From the IMG/VR virus record IMGVR_UViG_3300033153_001990, positions 2,346 through 44,636 of that record: a stretch of 42,291 nucleotides of DNA. One strand, written 5' to 3'. Shown piece after piece: positions 28,122 to 36,547 of the stretch. Under the pieces are notes generated by a model. The model was given only the letters and a program-made list of their open reading frames with translations, was not told the origin of the DNA and searched no databases. The stretch's first letter is position 1; each line of letters begins with the position of its first letter. The stretch comes from a virus. Made by a program: the position numbers and the translations under genes.

Positions 28122-28129
28122 TATACACA
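28122..28129 (-). promoter_or_regulatory. Late promoter-like motif P4
   Basis: The minus strand reads TTGTGTATAATTAATTAT with an exact TATAAT, 41 bases before ATG 28081 and directly behind the capsid terminator. Confidence 0.68.
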
Positions 28130-28135
28130 ATTACA

Positions 28136-28173
28136 ACAAAAAAGGTCGCCTCTTTTACAAGACGACCTTCTTT
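28136..28173 (-). terminator. Rho-independent terminator after the capsid gene
   Basis: On the minus strand AAGGTCG pairs with CGACCTT, and inside it TCTT pairs with AAGA around a GTAA loop, leaving a two-base GG bulge. A run of six T follows. It ends the protease-scaffold, decoration and capsid transcript 20-50 bases after the capsid stop. Confidence 0.88.
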
Positions 28174-28192
28174 TATGATTATAAAATCTTTC

Positions 28193-29194
28193 TTAGAAAG
28201 ATCCAGCAATAACTCTGCGGTTATCCAGAACACCAAAACCAAGTTCTGCCCAACCGTAGTAACCTTGACGTTGATGACGATGCAATGCTTCGTCCTCAAA
28301 GATTTCAACAGCCTTCTTGACAGGCATGACGAAACTGTCGTTAGCGGATTGGTCCAAACCAATCACCAATTCCACATCGCTGCCCTCAATCGAGCCACCG
28401 AGATCGCTGGTGAAGTAAGTTTGATACTCTTGACCATCGCCAAGCTCAAACAAGTCGTGCAGGTTAACACCAAACACACGACTCATAGGACCACCGTCGT
28501 CCGACGAGGTGTAGATCTCACGACGAGAAACTTCGTCAAGCTGATCAACACCCCAATTTCTCATGTCTTCGATAGCTTCGACCGATGTGTAAAGATCTGT
28601 CAAGCGACCAGGAGCGGTAGCGCTGTTACCACCGCCATTACGACGCATAACAGTCTTCATCAGACTGACAAGACGCTTGGTAAACTGTCCAGCACCAGCA
28701 TCGCCATCATAAACCAAGATATTACGATCAACAGCAGCAGCCAAAAGTGTGTGCCAACCGTCGTCGTTAATCTTCTTCACGAAGGACGATTCCAGAACTT
28801 GCATAGCACGACCGACAACATTCCAGTTAGCTTCACGAGCATAACGGAGCAGGAAGTCGATAGAACTTGTGATACCATAGCAATTGATCATGACGTAATC
28901 ACCTTCAACGTGACGCTCAGGAATGCGACCGTTACCAGGATTCGTAAATGCTACATGATCAATCTCTGTACCCGGAGCAAGAAGATCCAATGGAAATTCT
29001 GGAGATGCTCCTGGCTCAAGAGGCATAGCCTCATAAATACCACCAACGATATCGCCAAACAAAACACCCTTACGAAGAGGAGTTTCGAGAGCCTTGGCGA
29101 TCTCACGTTGAGCTTCAATTGCGATTGCTTTATCTGAATCGCCAGAACGTTTTAGCAATTCGATAAACTCAGGTGTAGGTCTTTCTTTGGACAT
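28193..29194 (-). CDS. Major capsid protein (HK97 fold likely)
   Basis: The 333-aa protein has a charged helical N-arm (MSKERPTPEFIELLKRSGDS and a 20-residue Ala/Lys helix), followed by PLRKGVLFGDIVGGIYEAMP and an extended E-loop-like region. A spine-helix-like segment lies near residues 125-170 (ITSSIDFLLRYAREANWNVV, FVKKINDDGWHTLLAAAVD) and a Gly-rich loop at about 190. The C-terminal beta strands are typical of the P-domain and A-domain of HK97-like capsids. It lies after the protease-scaffold and decoration genes and before a terminator, the place of a capsid gene. It has an AAGGAGA ribosome site. It forms the icosahedral shell and would be cut by the protease if the N-arm is removed. Confidence 0.88.
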   Translation of the reverse strand: MSKERPTPEFIELLKRSGDSDKAIAIEAQREIAKALETPLRKGVLFGDIVGGIYEAMPLEPGASPEFPLDLLAPGTEIDHVAFTNPGNGRIPERHVEGDYVMINCYGITSSIDFLLRYAREANWNVVGRAMQVLESSFVKKINDDGWHTLLAAAVDRNILVYDGDAGAGQFTKRLVSLMKTVMRRNGGGNSATAPGRLTDLYTSVEAIEDMRNWGVDQLDEVSRREIYTSSDDGGPMSRVFGVNLHDLFELGDGQEYQTYFTSDLGGSIEGSDVELVIGLDQSANDSFVMPVKKAVEIFEDEALHRHQRQGYYGWAELGFGVLDNRRVIAGSF

Positions 29195-29222
29195 TTATAT
29201 TCTCCTTTTATTCTATTTTAGA

Positions 29223-29714
29223 TTAAAGATTGTTGTTAGGCAGGTCGATGTAAACTTTAGCGTAACCATTTTGGTCCACATCACTCAAGAATCTTCCGCA
29301 AACTCTTGTGGAGCCATCAGCATCAGCGTCATCGTTAACGATGTTGCTTGTGGCCAAATTTCCACTGTGTCCCAGGTATGCCAAATCGCCCGCATTGGCA
29401 GCAGTGCCTTCCAAAGAATTTGTAACAACCCAACCCTTTGTCAAGAGGGTAACTTTGCCACCCTTTTGCACTTCATCTTTGTGTTGATTCAGGTGTTGAC
29501 GAGTAAGGTCAATATCAACCATATCGTTAACCAACAACCCCATAGGAACCACACCAGATGCGTCAGCTGCATATGTAACAACAGCATTACCATTGTCCAT
29601 AGATGCACCAGAACCAGCAGTGCTCAAGGAAACAACGCCACCACGAGTAGCAGCTTCATTCATGAAGAATGAAATGTCTGTTTGTAGAGTAGATCTGTCT
29701 TGTTTAAGAGCCAT
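29223..29714 (-). CDS. Probable capsid decoration protein
   Basis: The 163-aa protein is Gly/Ala/Asp-rich and mostly strand (GGVVSLSTAGSGASMDNGNA, KVTLLTKGWVVTNSLEG, YAKVYIDLPNN). Its size and position, between scaffold and capsid genes, are those of trimeric head stabilising proteins such as lambda gpD. It has a strong AAGGAGATTTAATA site and lies 29 bases before the capsid ATG. No direct sequence match is claimed, so the alternative is another capsid-associated protein. Confidence 0.65.
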   Translation of the reverse strand: MALKQDRSTLQTDISFFMNEAATRGGVVSLSTAGSGASMDNGNAVVTYAADASGVVPMGLLVNDMVDIDLTRQHLNQHKDEVQKGGKVTLLTKGWVVTNSLEGTAANAGDLAYLGHSGNLATSNIVNDDADADGSTRVCGRFLSDVDQNGYAKVYIDLPNNNL

Positions 29715-29752
29715 TATTAAATCTCCTTCATCTATTGATTATTATTTGAGAA

Positions 29753-30400
29753 CTAATCTTCTTTTGAATATTTAAGAACTGAACCAAGCCATTCACTTGC
29801 AACAGAGCGGAGATTTTCGACAGGATCTTCTTCTCCAACTGCTTCAGCAATAGCAACTTCAGAAGTTTCTTCCACAGATTCCAGCACTTCTTCGCTCGCT
29901 TCGGCAGAGTCAACCTCTTCTTCTTGCTCAGAAGCCTTTTCTTTCATCCCCTCTTCTTTTTCTTCCTTCTTACCCTTTTTACCATAAAGAGCAACAATCT
30001 TATCGAAAGTTTCATCATCGACACTTTCAAATTGCTCTAAAGCAGCAGCAGCTTCTTCGTCTTCCATGCCAGCATCAAGCAAGGATGCCTTTCTCTTCAG
30101 CATAGCTTCTTTCTTCTTCATATCTTTAAGTTCGTCATCCTTCTTCTTCATTTCTTCATCTTTACCAGCAAGAGCCTCTTCAGCCTGCTTCAAAGACTCA
30201 GAAAGAGTTTCACATGCAGAAGTTTGCTCATCGATTTTAGCAGACTGCTCTGCAATTGTTGCCTCCAGGTCTTGAATTTTTGTTTCAAATTCAGCCTGTT
30301 GCTCTGCAACAACCTTCTCTTTAAGAGCTTCATTGGCTGCCTTAGCTTCTGCCAATTCTGCCCGCAGATCTTCAATCTGCTTATCATGAGTATCAGACAT
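29753..30400 (-). CDS. Nested in-frame scaffold protein
   Basis: An ATG at 30400 (residue 276 of the protease-scaffold gene) is preceded by AAAAAGGAGATTAGA, the strongest ribosome-site form used in this phage and identical in core to those of the capsid and decoration genes. The predicted product starts MSDTHDKQIEDLRAELAEAK and is the 215-aa coiled-coil and acidic tail alone. The family precedent is lambda Nu3 within gene C and UL26.5 within UL26, where free scaffold is made in excess from an internal start. It supplies scaffold without the protease domain for shell assembly and is later removed. Confidence 0.75.
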   Translation of the reverse strand: MSDTHDKQIEDLRAELAEAKAANEALKEKVVAEQQAEFETKIQDLEATIAEQSAKIDEQTSACETLSESLKQAEEALAGKDEEMKKKDDELKDMKKKEAMLKRKASLLDAGMEDEEAAAALEQFESVDDETFDKIVALYGKKGKKEEKEEGMKEKASEQEEEVDSAEASEEVLESVEETSEVAIAEAVGEEDPVENLRSVASEWLGSVLKYSKED

Positions 30401-31225
30401 TCTAATCTCCTTTTTCTCATTAAAAGTAGTTAAAGTTTCAGCTTTAGATTCATCAAAGAAATCATTATTGTTTGTGTCTAAGATTATACTTCTGGGATTT
30501 GCAGGTTTACTTACTAATCCCTTACCAGAAAACGATAAATCCCTTAGTAACCTTCCGATTCTATAGTTTGAATACTTACCATCCCCACCATAAGATCTTA
30601 AATGTTTTGTTAAAAATGCTGTAGCCTCATCTCTTTTTAAAACTTTTAATTCTCCACTATTTTCGTCTGCTAGAGCATAATCAAAGTTTGGAAAAAGACA
30701 CTCCATGCTAACAAACCATTTATTTTCTTCGATCTCCTGCACGATATTTTGTATTCTAGCTTTACGATCTGGATCAGACCATTCAGTGTAAATCACAGCA
30801 GAGGTAAGTATATTGAATTGATTAGGCAAATTTTCAAAATCGTTGATAGTATTACCATCAAAGTCAACAACTTCATTGGCTGTTATATGTCCAATGATAT
30901 CTTCTTCTTTGTGCATAAAATTAAACGGTTTATCTTCCGGTGTATTTCTAGCATCCCACAATTCTTTTGGGTCAAAAACATCATCATTTTTATTCCAGCC
31001 AGTGCTAACCAAAATAGACTTCATATAATACAAATCAAATTGGTCTTTGTTCTCGGCCAAGGCAATCTCGCCATCTCCAGAACTACTTGCTAGTATTTTA
31101 TGCAGAGCATCAACCTGACTTTCTGTTGGCTGAAAGGGTTCTGCTAATGCGCAACAAGCAATGGTGTTATTATTGAGAATAACATCTTGCAAACCATCAC
31201 TTATTTCTGATTGATATATTTTCAT
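29753..31225 (-). CDS. Prohead protease fused to scaffold
   Basis: ATG at 31225 (MKIYQSEISDGLQDVILNNN) has an ACGGAGGTATTTC site. Residues 1-250 look like a prohead protease: an N-terminal domain, then FMHKEEDIIGHI with candidate catalytic His105, and WFVSMECLFPN with Ser173, the His/Ser order of herpesvirus assemblin and T4 gp21-like proteases. Residues about 276-440 are a long coiled coil (DKQIEDLRAELAEAKAANE), and the last 60 residues are very acidic with EEEVDSAEASEEV runs, as in scaffold proteins. This layout of protease then scaffold matches lambda C/Nu3 and herpes UL26. A second ribosome site lies inside the gene. Confidence 0.82.
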   Translation of the reverse strand: MKIYQSEISDGLQDVILNNNTIACCALAEPFQPTESQVDALHKILASSSGDGEIALAENKDQFDLYYMKSILVSTGWNKNDDVFDPKELWDARNTPEDKPFNFMHKEEDIIGHITANEVVDFDGNTINDFENLPNQFNILTSAVIYTEWSDPDRKARIQNIVQEIEENKWFVSMECLFPNFDYALADENSGELKVLKRDEATAFLTKHLRSYGGDGKYSNYRIGRLLRDLSFSGKGLVSKPANPRSIILDTNNNDFFDESKAETLTTFNEKKEIRMSDTHDKQIEDLRAELAEAKAANEALKEKVVAEQQAEFETKIQDLEATIAEQSAKIDEQTSACETLSESLKQAEEALAGKDEEMKKKDDELKDMKKKEAMLKRKASLLDAGMEDEEAAAALEQFESVDDETFDKIVALYGKKGKKEEKEEGMKEKASEQEEEVDSAEASEEVLESVEETSEVAIAEAVGEEDPVENLRSVASEWLGSVLKYSKED

Positions 31226-31248
31226 ACTGAAATACCTCCGTAAATCAT

Positions 31249-31256
31249 AATACACA
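31249..31256 (-). promoter_or_regulatory. Late promoter-like motif P3 (variant)
   Basis: The minus strand reads TTTTTTGTGTATTATGATT, with one change (TATTAT for TATAAT), 24 bases before ATG 31225. This is the shortest leader of the set. Confidence 0.6.
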
Positions 31257-31279
31257 AAAAACAAGCAACTAGGTTTATT

Positions 31280-33388
31280 TTATGAAAAACAGAACATTTC
31301 AGCAAAGGCAGAAGCATAGATATGCCTCAACTCAGAGGTATTTGGTTGCCTTCTTCTGACAGTATTAAAGGTGGTAGATTTATTATCAACCAATTTTTCA
31401 AAGGCTTTGCTAGGTTTGGTATTGGATTTTAGAATCTCTTGAATAATTTCTGGAGTAACCTCAATCATAGGTTCCATACCAGTAAATATACAAAGTTTTA
31501 AATACTCTAATTCTTGCATTTCAGACTTGCTAAGAGCCCTTGCGTTCTTTTTACCGAAATGCTTACAAACCATCGGAGTCATGATATCCGATATTTTTTC
31601 TTGTGCTTCAATGCCCCAAAGGGTGGCAGATGTAGGTTCTGAACTTCTTGGCAAAACCCTTCTCTGTTTTCTCGGACCTTGATCCTTAGATAATGGAGGT
31701 CTACCAGACTCTTGGACATTTTGATCGTCGTCTTTTATATTCCCTGGATTGTTGTCATTTTCTTTAATTTCCTCTTTTTCCTCGTAAGGAAGTCCAATCT
31801 TTTCAAAATACTCCTCAGTATCAAGAACATCTTTAGTAATGCCAAGTTTAGCCATATCCTCCTTATGATGAGGATTGTAGTATGGTCCAGCCTTCTTTGG
31901 AGAGTTTGCGTCATTATTTCTATCCCTTTCCTCTCTCCTCACTCTAACCCTTTCTATATTTGGAATTTCTCTAAACCTTTCCAGTATCGTCTCATCAGAA
32001 AGAATTCCACGATCAACAAGGTCTAACAGAAGTTTCTTTTGTGCTGCCTCATCAGACAAAACAATGGAGTCAAAATGAATTTGAGCAGGAAGACGGAAAC
32101 CCATAGTTTTTCTTACATATTCTATTTCCTGCATCCAGAACTGAGTTAATACCTGCCGTCCATACTCAAGTCTCTCAATAAGTGTTTTTAAAGAGACATA
32201 GTTATTTGTATAACCACCACTTGCTCCAGAGGCACCAGTAAGAGTGGGAGGAATTCCCAATCCCGCATAAATGCTAGTAAGAACGGGTTGATATTTTTCA
32301 GAACCCAAGAACTTATAGGCTTGAGAGTTGCTTTCTGTAAATTTAAGTTCTGGACCCCAAACCAAATCCATTGTCCCACCGCCAACATTGCTGGCCAGAA
32401 TATCTCTAATCTTTTCTAGACCTGCCTTGGTTGGAATAATCTTATTCTCAATGTCACCGACTGTCCAAAGTCTAACCTGACTAATCGTGCCATCCAAAGC
32501 TGCCAGATCTGCCAACTTCATTTTCTCCAACATCATGATATCGTCAAGAATAGCATAAATCATTGGATTTGCCCAAAGTAGCCAATCATCCTTTTTATAG
32601 TGATAAAAGAATGTTGTATCGTTTAGAGGTATTTTCCTGTCGCCACTTTTAATTCTTGTTTGAATGTCAGATGGAAGTGTTTTAAATATGTTTTCATTTT
32701 CTGTCGAGGTTTTCAACAGTGATTGATATGTGTATTTTGATATATTTAGATAAAACTTAGGCTTACCTACAACCATCATGCCAGGATCTACAACATCAAC
32801 AGCTACAGGATTTAGAAAATCATATATCCAAGGTATTTCTCTTCTCGGAGTTTTTGACTTCTCTATCTTGACATCGGCACCGGCAGCTCGCCTGAGTTCA
32901 GCCTCTTTGTTTTTGTCTATTTTAGCGGTTCTTCTTTGAACTACAACATTGCCACATCTATAAAGATAGTTTAAGAACCTTTCAGAACGATCAGCGCCAT
33001 TAATTTGAGAAAACCATTTTCTATAGAACTTTTCAATGGTTTTATTTGGATGGACTAGAACAAGTCCCTGACTGGCAAAATCACTCATCAAATCAATTAC
33101 ATTACGAATGATTCCAACTCTGTCATATGCGCTCATACACATAGACATAATCTTTTTTTGCTTGGAAGGAACTGTCTCGCCAGGACGGAATGATTCATAA
33201 TCACCGCGATAGAAAGGAGGGCGAACAGACCTATTAGGCTCGATATCTATATAGGTTTGCCGTCTATATGAAGAACTGTGAGCTTGGGACTTATAAACTG
33301 CCCCATTATACCCCTCAAGATCAGTATGATCGTAAACTTTTATTTTTTCAGAATCGCTGGCCCACGATTGATAAAGTGGCTCTGACAT
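31280..33388 (-). CDS. Portal protein
   Basis: The 702-aa protein sits between the large terminase and the protease-scaffold gene. It shows portal-like features: a helical clip or stem region after residue 60, the segment YDRVGIIRNVIDLMSDFASQ, and FYRKWFSQINGADRSERFLN. A basic central part is followed by GGGTMDLVWGPELKFTE and GASGASGGYTNNYVSLKTLI, typical of phage portal crown and wing regions. The C-terminus is long, charged and helical. It forms the dodecameric DNA entry channel and docks the terminase. It has its own promoter (P2) and a hairpin leader. Identification rests on position and characteristic segments. Confidence 0.85.
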   Translation of the reverse strand: MSEPLYQSWASDSEKIKVYDHTDLEGYNGAVYKSQAHSSSYRRQTYIDIEPNRSVRPPFYRGDYESFRPGETVPSKQKKIMSMCMSAYDRVGIIRNVIDLMSDFASQGLVLVHPNKTIEKFYRKWFSQINGADRSERFLNYLYRCGNVVVQRRTAKIDKNKEAELRRAAGADVKIEKSKTPRREIPWIYDFLNPVAVDVVDPGMMVVGKPKFYLNISKYTYQSLLKTSTENENIFKTLPSDIQTRIKSGDRKIPLNDTTFFYHYKKDDWLLWANPMIYAILDDIMMLEKMKLADLAALDGTISQVRLWTVGDIENKIIPTKAGLEKIRDILASNVGGGTMDLVWGPELKFTESNSQAYKFLGSEKYQPVLTSIYAGLGIPPTLTGASGASGGYTNNYVSLKTLIERLEYGRQVLTQFWMQEIEYVRKTMGFRLPAQIHFDSIVLSDEAAQKKLLLDLVDRGILSDETILERFREIPNIERVRVRREERDRNNDANSPKKAGPYYNPHHKEDMAKLGITKDVLDTEEYFEKIGLPYEEKEEIKENDNNPGNIKDDDQNVQESGRPPLSKDQGPRKQRRVLPRSSEPTSATLWGIEAQEKISDIMTPMVCKHFGKKNARALSKSEMQELEYLKLCIFTGMEPMIEVTPEIIQEILKSNTKPSKAFEKLVDNKSTTFNTVRRRQPNTSELRHIYASAFAEMFCFS

Positions 33389-33405
33389 TTAGACTGTTTT
33401 CCTTT

Positions 33406-33440
33406 CAATACAATTGTCAATACTATTAACAGTTGTATTG
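33406..33440 (-). other. 12-bp stem-loop in the portal mRNA leader
   Basis: CAATACAATTGT at 33406-33417 and ACAGTTGTATTG at 33429-33440 form a 12-pair stem (one G-U) around an 11-base loop. It starts one base after motif P2, so a transcript from P2 would begin with or within this stem, next to the ribosome site. It could protect the mRNA 5' end or affect portal translation (inference). Confidence 0.65.
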
Positions 33441-33441
33441 A

Positions 33442-33449
33442 TATACACA
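33442..33449 (-). promoter_or_regulatory. Late promoter-like motif P2
   Basis: The minus strand reads GATTGTGTATATCAAT, 54 bases before portal ATG 33388, just after the terminase stop. Confidence 0.65.
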
Positions 33450-33451
33450 AT

Positions 33452-35437
33452 CTAATACAGATTCTGAGTTTTTTCTACAAACCAGGATGGACCATTATAA
33501 AGTTTACCGCCACCAACACCAAAAGAAGGTTGACCATTAGCAAAACCGCCAAAAGCCCCGAATTCGAGAGTTGTTTTTTCGGTATTTAACTCTCTAGCAG
33601 ACATGTTGGCCATAATAAGAGATGAGTATCTATCTTTTCTTAATCTGCTTTTTCTTCCTGCTCCAGTCTTAACCTCTGGAGTATCCCATCTTTCTCGCCC
33701 CGTAGAAGTTTGAGTCATTACAATCATAGATAACTCATCCTTGAGTTCTTCTATCTCCATAACACAATCTTCTAATGTATCATATTTTCTTCCAACAGAT
33801 TTATCCACTTCTAGGGCTATACCCAAACTAGCAGAATCAAAATAAGGAAATAAAACAACCTTATCTTCAAAATCTTTTCTTAACCCATGATTTGCCTCTG
33901 CCAACCATTCATACTTTGCAAATTGACACATTCTCAAAATATGTAAACCTGGATAATCATCCGTATCCTTTGGTTTTTCTTCTACTATTGGCCAAATCGC
34001 AACTTCTCCCTCTGGAATTTTATCCTTATCTTTTAAAGCTTCCATAACCGCGATTCCACCACCCTGAGCATCCATAGCTATTTCAGCACATGGAAATACT
34101 TTCATTAACTGTCTAATCTTTTTTGCGCAGTAAGAATAAAAATCATCCTCATCCACCAACTTAGATTTAAGCATTTCTTTGTGTGACTTTCTAGTTGTTG
34201 TCCAGCAGTGAACAATTTTTCTATGATCACTATTCACCTCAAGCACAACAATGCTAAAGTTATCAACTTCCGATGCCGGATCAACCCCAAAAACATACTT
34301 TTTATTTGAGTCTCCTTTTAAAGAGGCTTCAAACCAAACTTCTCCAGACGGAAGATTCACAGGTTTATTAGGAGAAGTCGTACAACCCTCTATTAAACTT
34401 CTTTTGAAAAACCCCTGACTGTCAGTGGTAAAGACGGCACCATACTCCATATTATATATGCCAGAATGCACAGTCGCTTTTGCTCTAGATATTTGACCAG
34501 AATCCATAAATCCATCTGGCAATTTATCAACAGGAATTCTTATTACAGAATATTCAGTCCAATCAAAGTTGCCAGGAACAGAACCGCCAAAAACCTCCTC
34601 TAATTTTCTAACATCACCACCACTATTTACTATCTTGTGATATCTTTTCCAATATTCAGAAAAATGATTAAAATCATAATAAGCAGTTCCAGACAAGATG
34701 ATCTGGTTGGATTTATCTAAACTTTCATTTTTGTTTTTCTCTTTGCTTATCGGTATGCCAAGTTCTTGTGCCTTCTTTTCTTTTGCTGCCTGCTTTACCT
34801 TTTCAATAGGAGATGCTGCAACAGCAGCAAAACCAGCAACAACATTCTCAAAAATGTCACGAGGTATTGAGGCGAACTCATCCGCAATAATATCATTAGC
34901 ACGCTGACCACGAATCTTACTACCATCACCCAAAGGGAGACATGTAATAGTGCTTTGCCCAATATGCATAACACACCTATCAACATCCCTTCTAGGCCCA
35001 CTATTTGTAGCACACAAATCACGAAGGACAGGAGCATTTTTCCAAATTGTATCCATATATTCAAAAAGGACTTTAGATTGCCTAAATGCCGCACCGACTA
35101 TGATAACCTTTCTGCGTGGAATAAATAAAGCTCTGAGCAGAGGATAAACAGAAAGAATAAAAGATTTACCCATACCACGACTACCTACCAGCATGGGAAA
35201 CTTTCTATTCCACATTTCATAAAGAAGCAAAGACTGAAATGGAGATAATTCAATATTTAGTATATATTTACATGCAAAAGAAAAATACTCTGGCCGCATC
35301 ATTAACCATGCTAATCTTTTTAACAGAGCTTCATTGTCTTGATCCTGCATTACAAAATCCATAGGATTAAATAACGTAGATTCGTCAACGTTTATGCCTA
35401 ACCAAGCATCTTCTAATATCTTTTGATTATGTTTCAT
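33452..35437 (-). CDS. terL: Large terminase subunit
   Basis: The 661-aa protein has a Walker A GSRGMGKS at residues 85-92 and a Walker B IIADEF at 183-188. It also has the C-terminal nuclease pattern of terminases: an Asp in VFGVDPASEVDN, a second in IAMDAQGGGIAV, and later acidic residues near TGRERWDTPE. ATG at 35437 overlaps the ClpP-like stop as ATGA, so the two are translationally coupled. It is the motor and nuclease that packages genome into the prohead with the small subunit. It ends the P1 transcript. The length is normal to slightly long. Confidence 0.95.
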   Translation of the reverse strand: MKHNQKILEDAWLGINVDESTLFNPMDFVMQDQDNEALLKRLAWLMMRPEYFSFACKYILNIELSPFQSLLLYEMWNRKFPMLVGSRGMGKSFILSVYPLLRALFIPRRKVIIVGAAFRQSKVLFEYMDTIWKNAPVLRDLCATNSGPRRDVDRCVMHIGQSTITCLPLGDGSKIRGQRANDIIADEFASIPRDIFENVVAGFAAVAASPIEKVKQAAKEKKAQELGIPISKEKNKNESLDKSNQIILSGTAYYDFNHFSEYWKRYHKIVNSGGDVRKLEEVFGGSVPGNFDWTEYSVIRIPVDKLPDGFMDSGQISRAKATVHSGIYNMEYGAVFTTDSQGFFKRSLIEGCTTSPNKPVNLPSGEVWFEASLKGDSNKKYVFGVDPASEVDNFSIVVLEVNSDHRKIVHCWTTTRKSHKEMLKSKLVDEDDFYSYCAKKIRQLMKVFPCAEIAMDAQGGGIAVMEALKDKDKIPEGEVAIWPIVEEKPKDTDDYPGLHILRMCQFAKYEWLAEANHGLRKDFEDKVVLFPYFDSASLGIALEVDKSVGRKYDTLEDCVMEIEELKDELSMIVMTQTSTGRERWDTPEVKTGAGRKSRLRKDRYSSLIMANMSARELNTEKTTLEFGAFGGFANGQPSFGVGGGKLYNGPSWFVEKTQNLY

Positions 35438-36066
35438 ACTTTCAACGATCTAGAAAAAATATTATCTATGAATCCATACTCTAGTGCAGTTTGCGAATCC
35501 ATATACCAATCTCCATCCTTCATTTTTCTTTTTATATAAGATTTTACTTTTGACAGCGAATAGTCTCTATCTCTAAAGAACTCTCCTTTTATACATCTTT
35601 CAGCATAGATATTTATCATATTGTTCATATTGTTTTTATCTATAACAGCATAGTTTTGAGCATTTAGGTACTCGCCCGTTAAACTAGTAGAACCATAGTG
35701 ACACATAAAAACGCAGTTAGGCATAAGGATTCTTTTGTCAGCGGCTTGAATGATTATCGTGCCCATAGAACATAATTGACCATACCCTATCATATTTATT
35801 TTACATTTAGACATCTTTATCATGTCGTAAATGCCCATTCCAGAATCCCAACACCCTCCTTGCGTTTGTATATAAATTGTAATAGGGTTATCATTTTGGC
35901 ACTCTAGGATCTTTATATTTTTTACAAAATTTTGTAACATCCTATAATCCACACCGGGATTTTCCGAAACTTCCTCCTTTTCAGTTAAATATATAACCCT
36001 ATTACTAACGTCTAATCCATTAGTATGTATATCAGAAATCCAATCTGTCGTATCCCTTTTTGTCAT
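35434..36066 (-). CDS. ClpP-like serine protease
   Basis: I start at ATG 36066 (MTKRDTTDWISDIHTNG) because GAGGAATCTG precedes it. The open frame is longer but lacks a site. The 210-aa protein matches the ClpP fold: INIYIQTQGG-type strand, then GQLCSMGT with Ser100, PNCVFMCHYG with His123, and GDWYMDSQTALEYGFID with Asp186, the order and spacing of the catalytic triad. ClpP-family proteins serve as prohead proteases in many phages. Here, however, a separate protease-scaffold exists beyond the portal, and this gene lies before the large terminase. It may cut a packaging or host protein instead. Overlaps the large terminase by ATGA. Confidence 0.88.
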   Translation of the reverse strand: MTKRDTTDWISDIHTNGLDVSNRVIYLTEKEEVSENPGVDYRMLQNFVKNIKILECQNDNPITIYIQTQGGCWDSGMGIYDMIKMSKCKINMIGYGQLCSMGTIIIQAADKRILMPNCVFMCHYGSTSLTGEYLNAQNYAVIDKNNMNNMINIYAERCIKGEFFRDRDYSLSKVKSYIKRKMKDGDWYMDSQTALEYGFIDNIFSRSLKV

Positions 36067-36547
36067 CAGATTCCTCATTAAAAAGTTCTGCCAATCTTTT
36101 AAAGATGCTATTGCAAACAAGAAAAGCATTTTGCTTGTTGCCACAAAAAAGTATTTTTGTTTCATACCATATTTGAAATTCCATCAAACACTTTAACAAA
36201 TACTTTCCAGTAACTTTTACTTTACTCCTAGATTTGTTTGGAACCCTAGAGCCCTCTGGATACTTTAATAAATGCTCCATATCAAATTCCAAAATCAAAA
36301 ATGAAAAAGGAAAACTTTTCATTCTTTCCATTTCGTTTTGAAACGGTCCCTTTTTCCTTCCTAAATTCATTGCCAACTCAGAGACAGAGGCTTTTCTTTC
36401 TATACAAACAACCTCTTCGTACCCCTTGATTGTATAGTCACCAGTATTCATAGTGGCAACTTCCATGCCCTCACATCTGTCATAAGGACTAAAAAACCAC
36501 CCATCTTGTTCTCTGGTGTCTTGAATGACTGTATATTTATTCGTCAT
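36032..36547 (-). CDS. ERCC4/XPF-type nuclease domain protein
   Basis: I start at ATG 36547 (MTNKYTVIQDTREQDG). The frame continues upstream only into the previous gene. The 171-aa protein shows the ERCC4 nuclease motifs: DTREQ near residue 10, NTGDYTI about residue 36, and IERKASVSEL about 50, matching the GDxnERK active site. A basic middle segment (SRSKVKVTGKYLLKCL) follows. The family cuts branched or flapped DNA in archaea and eukaryotes and occurs in some phages. It may process DNA for packaging or recombination. It overlaps the preceding 104-aa gene by 11 bases and the ClpP-like gene by 35. Confidence 0.82.
   Translation of the reverse strand: MTNKYTVIQDTREQDGWFFSPYDRCEGMEVATMNTGDYTIKGYEEVVCIERKASVSELAMNLGRKKGPFQNEMERMKSFPFSFLILEFDMEHLLKYPEGSRVPNKSRSKVKVTGKYLLKCLMEFQIWYETKILFCGNKQNAFLVCNSIFKRLAELFNEESDDKKGYDRLDF

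Noticed and set aside
28175-29137. Plus-strand open frame of 320 codons
   Set aside because: It lies opposite the major capsid gene, whose frame, ribosome site and position are convincing.
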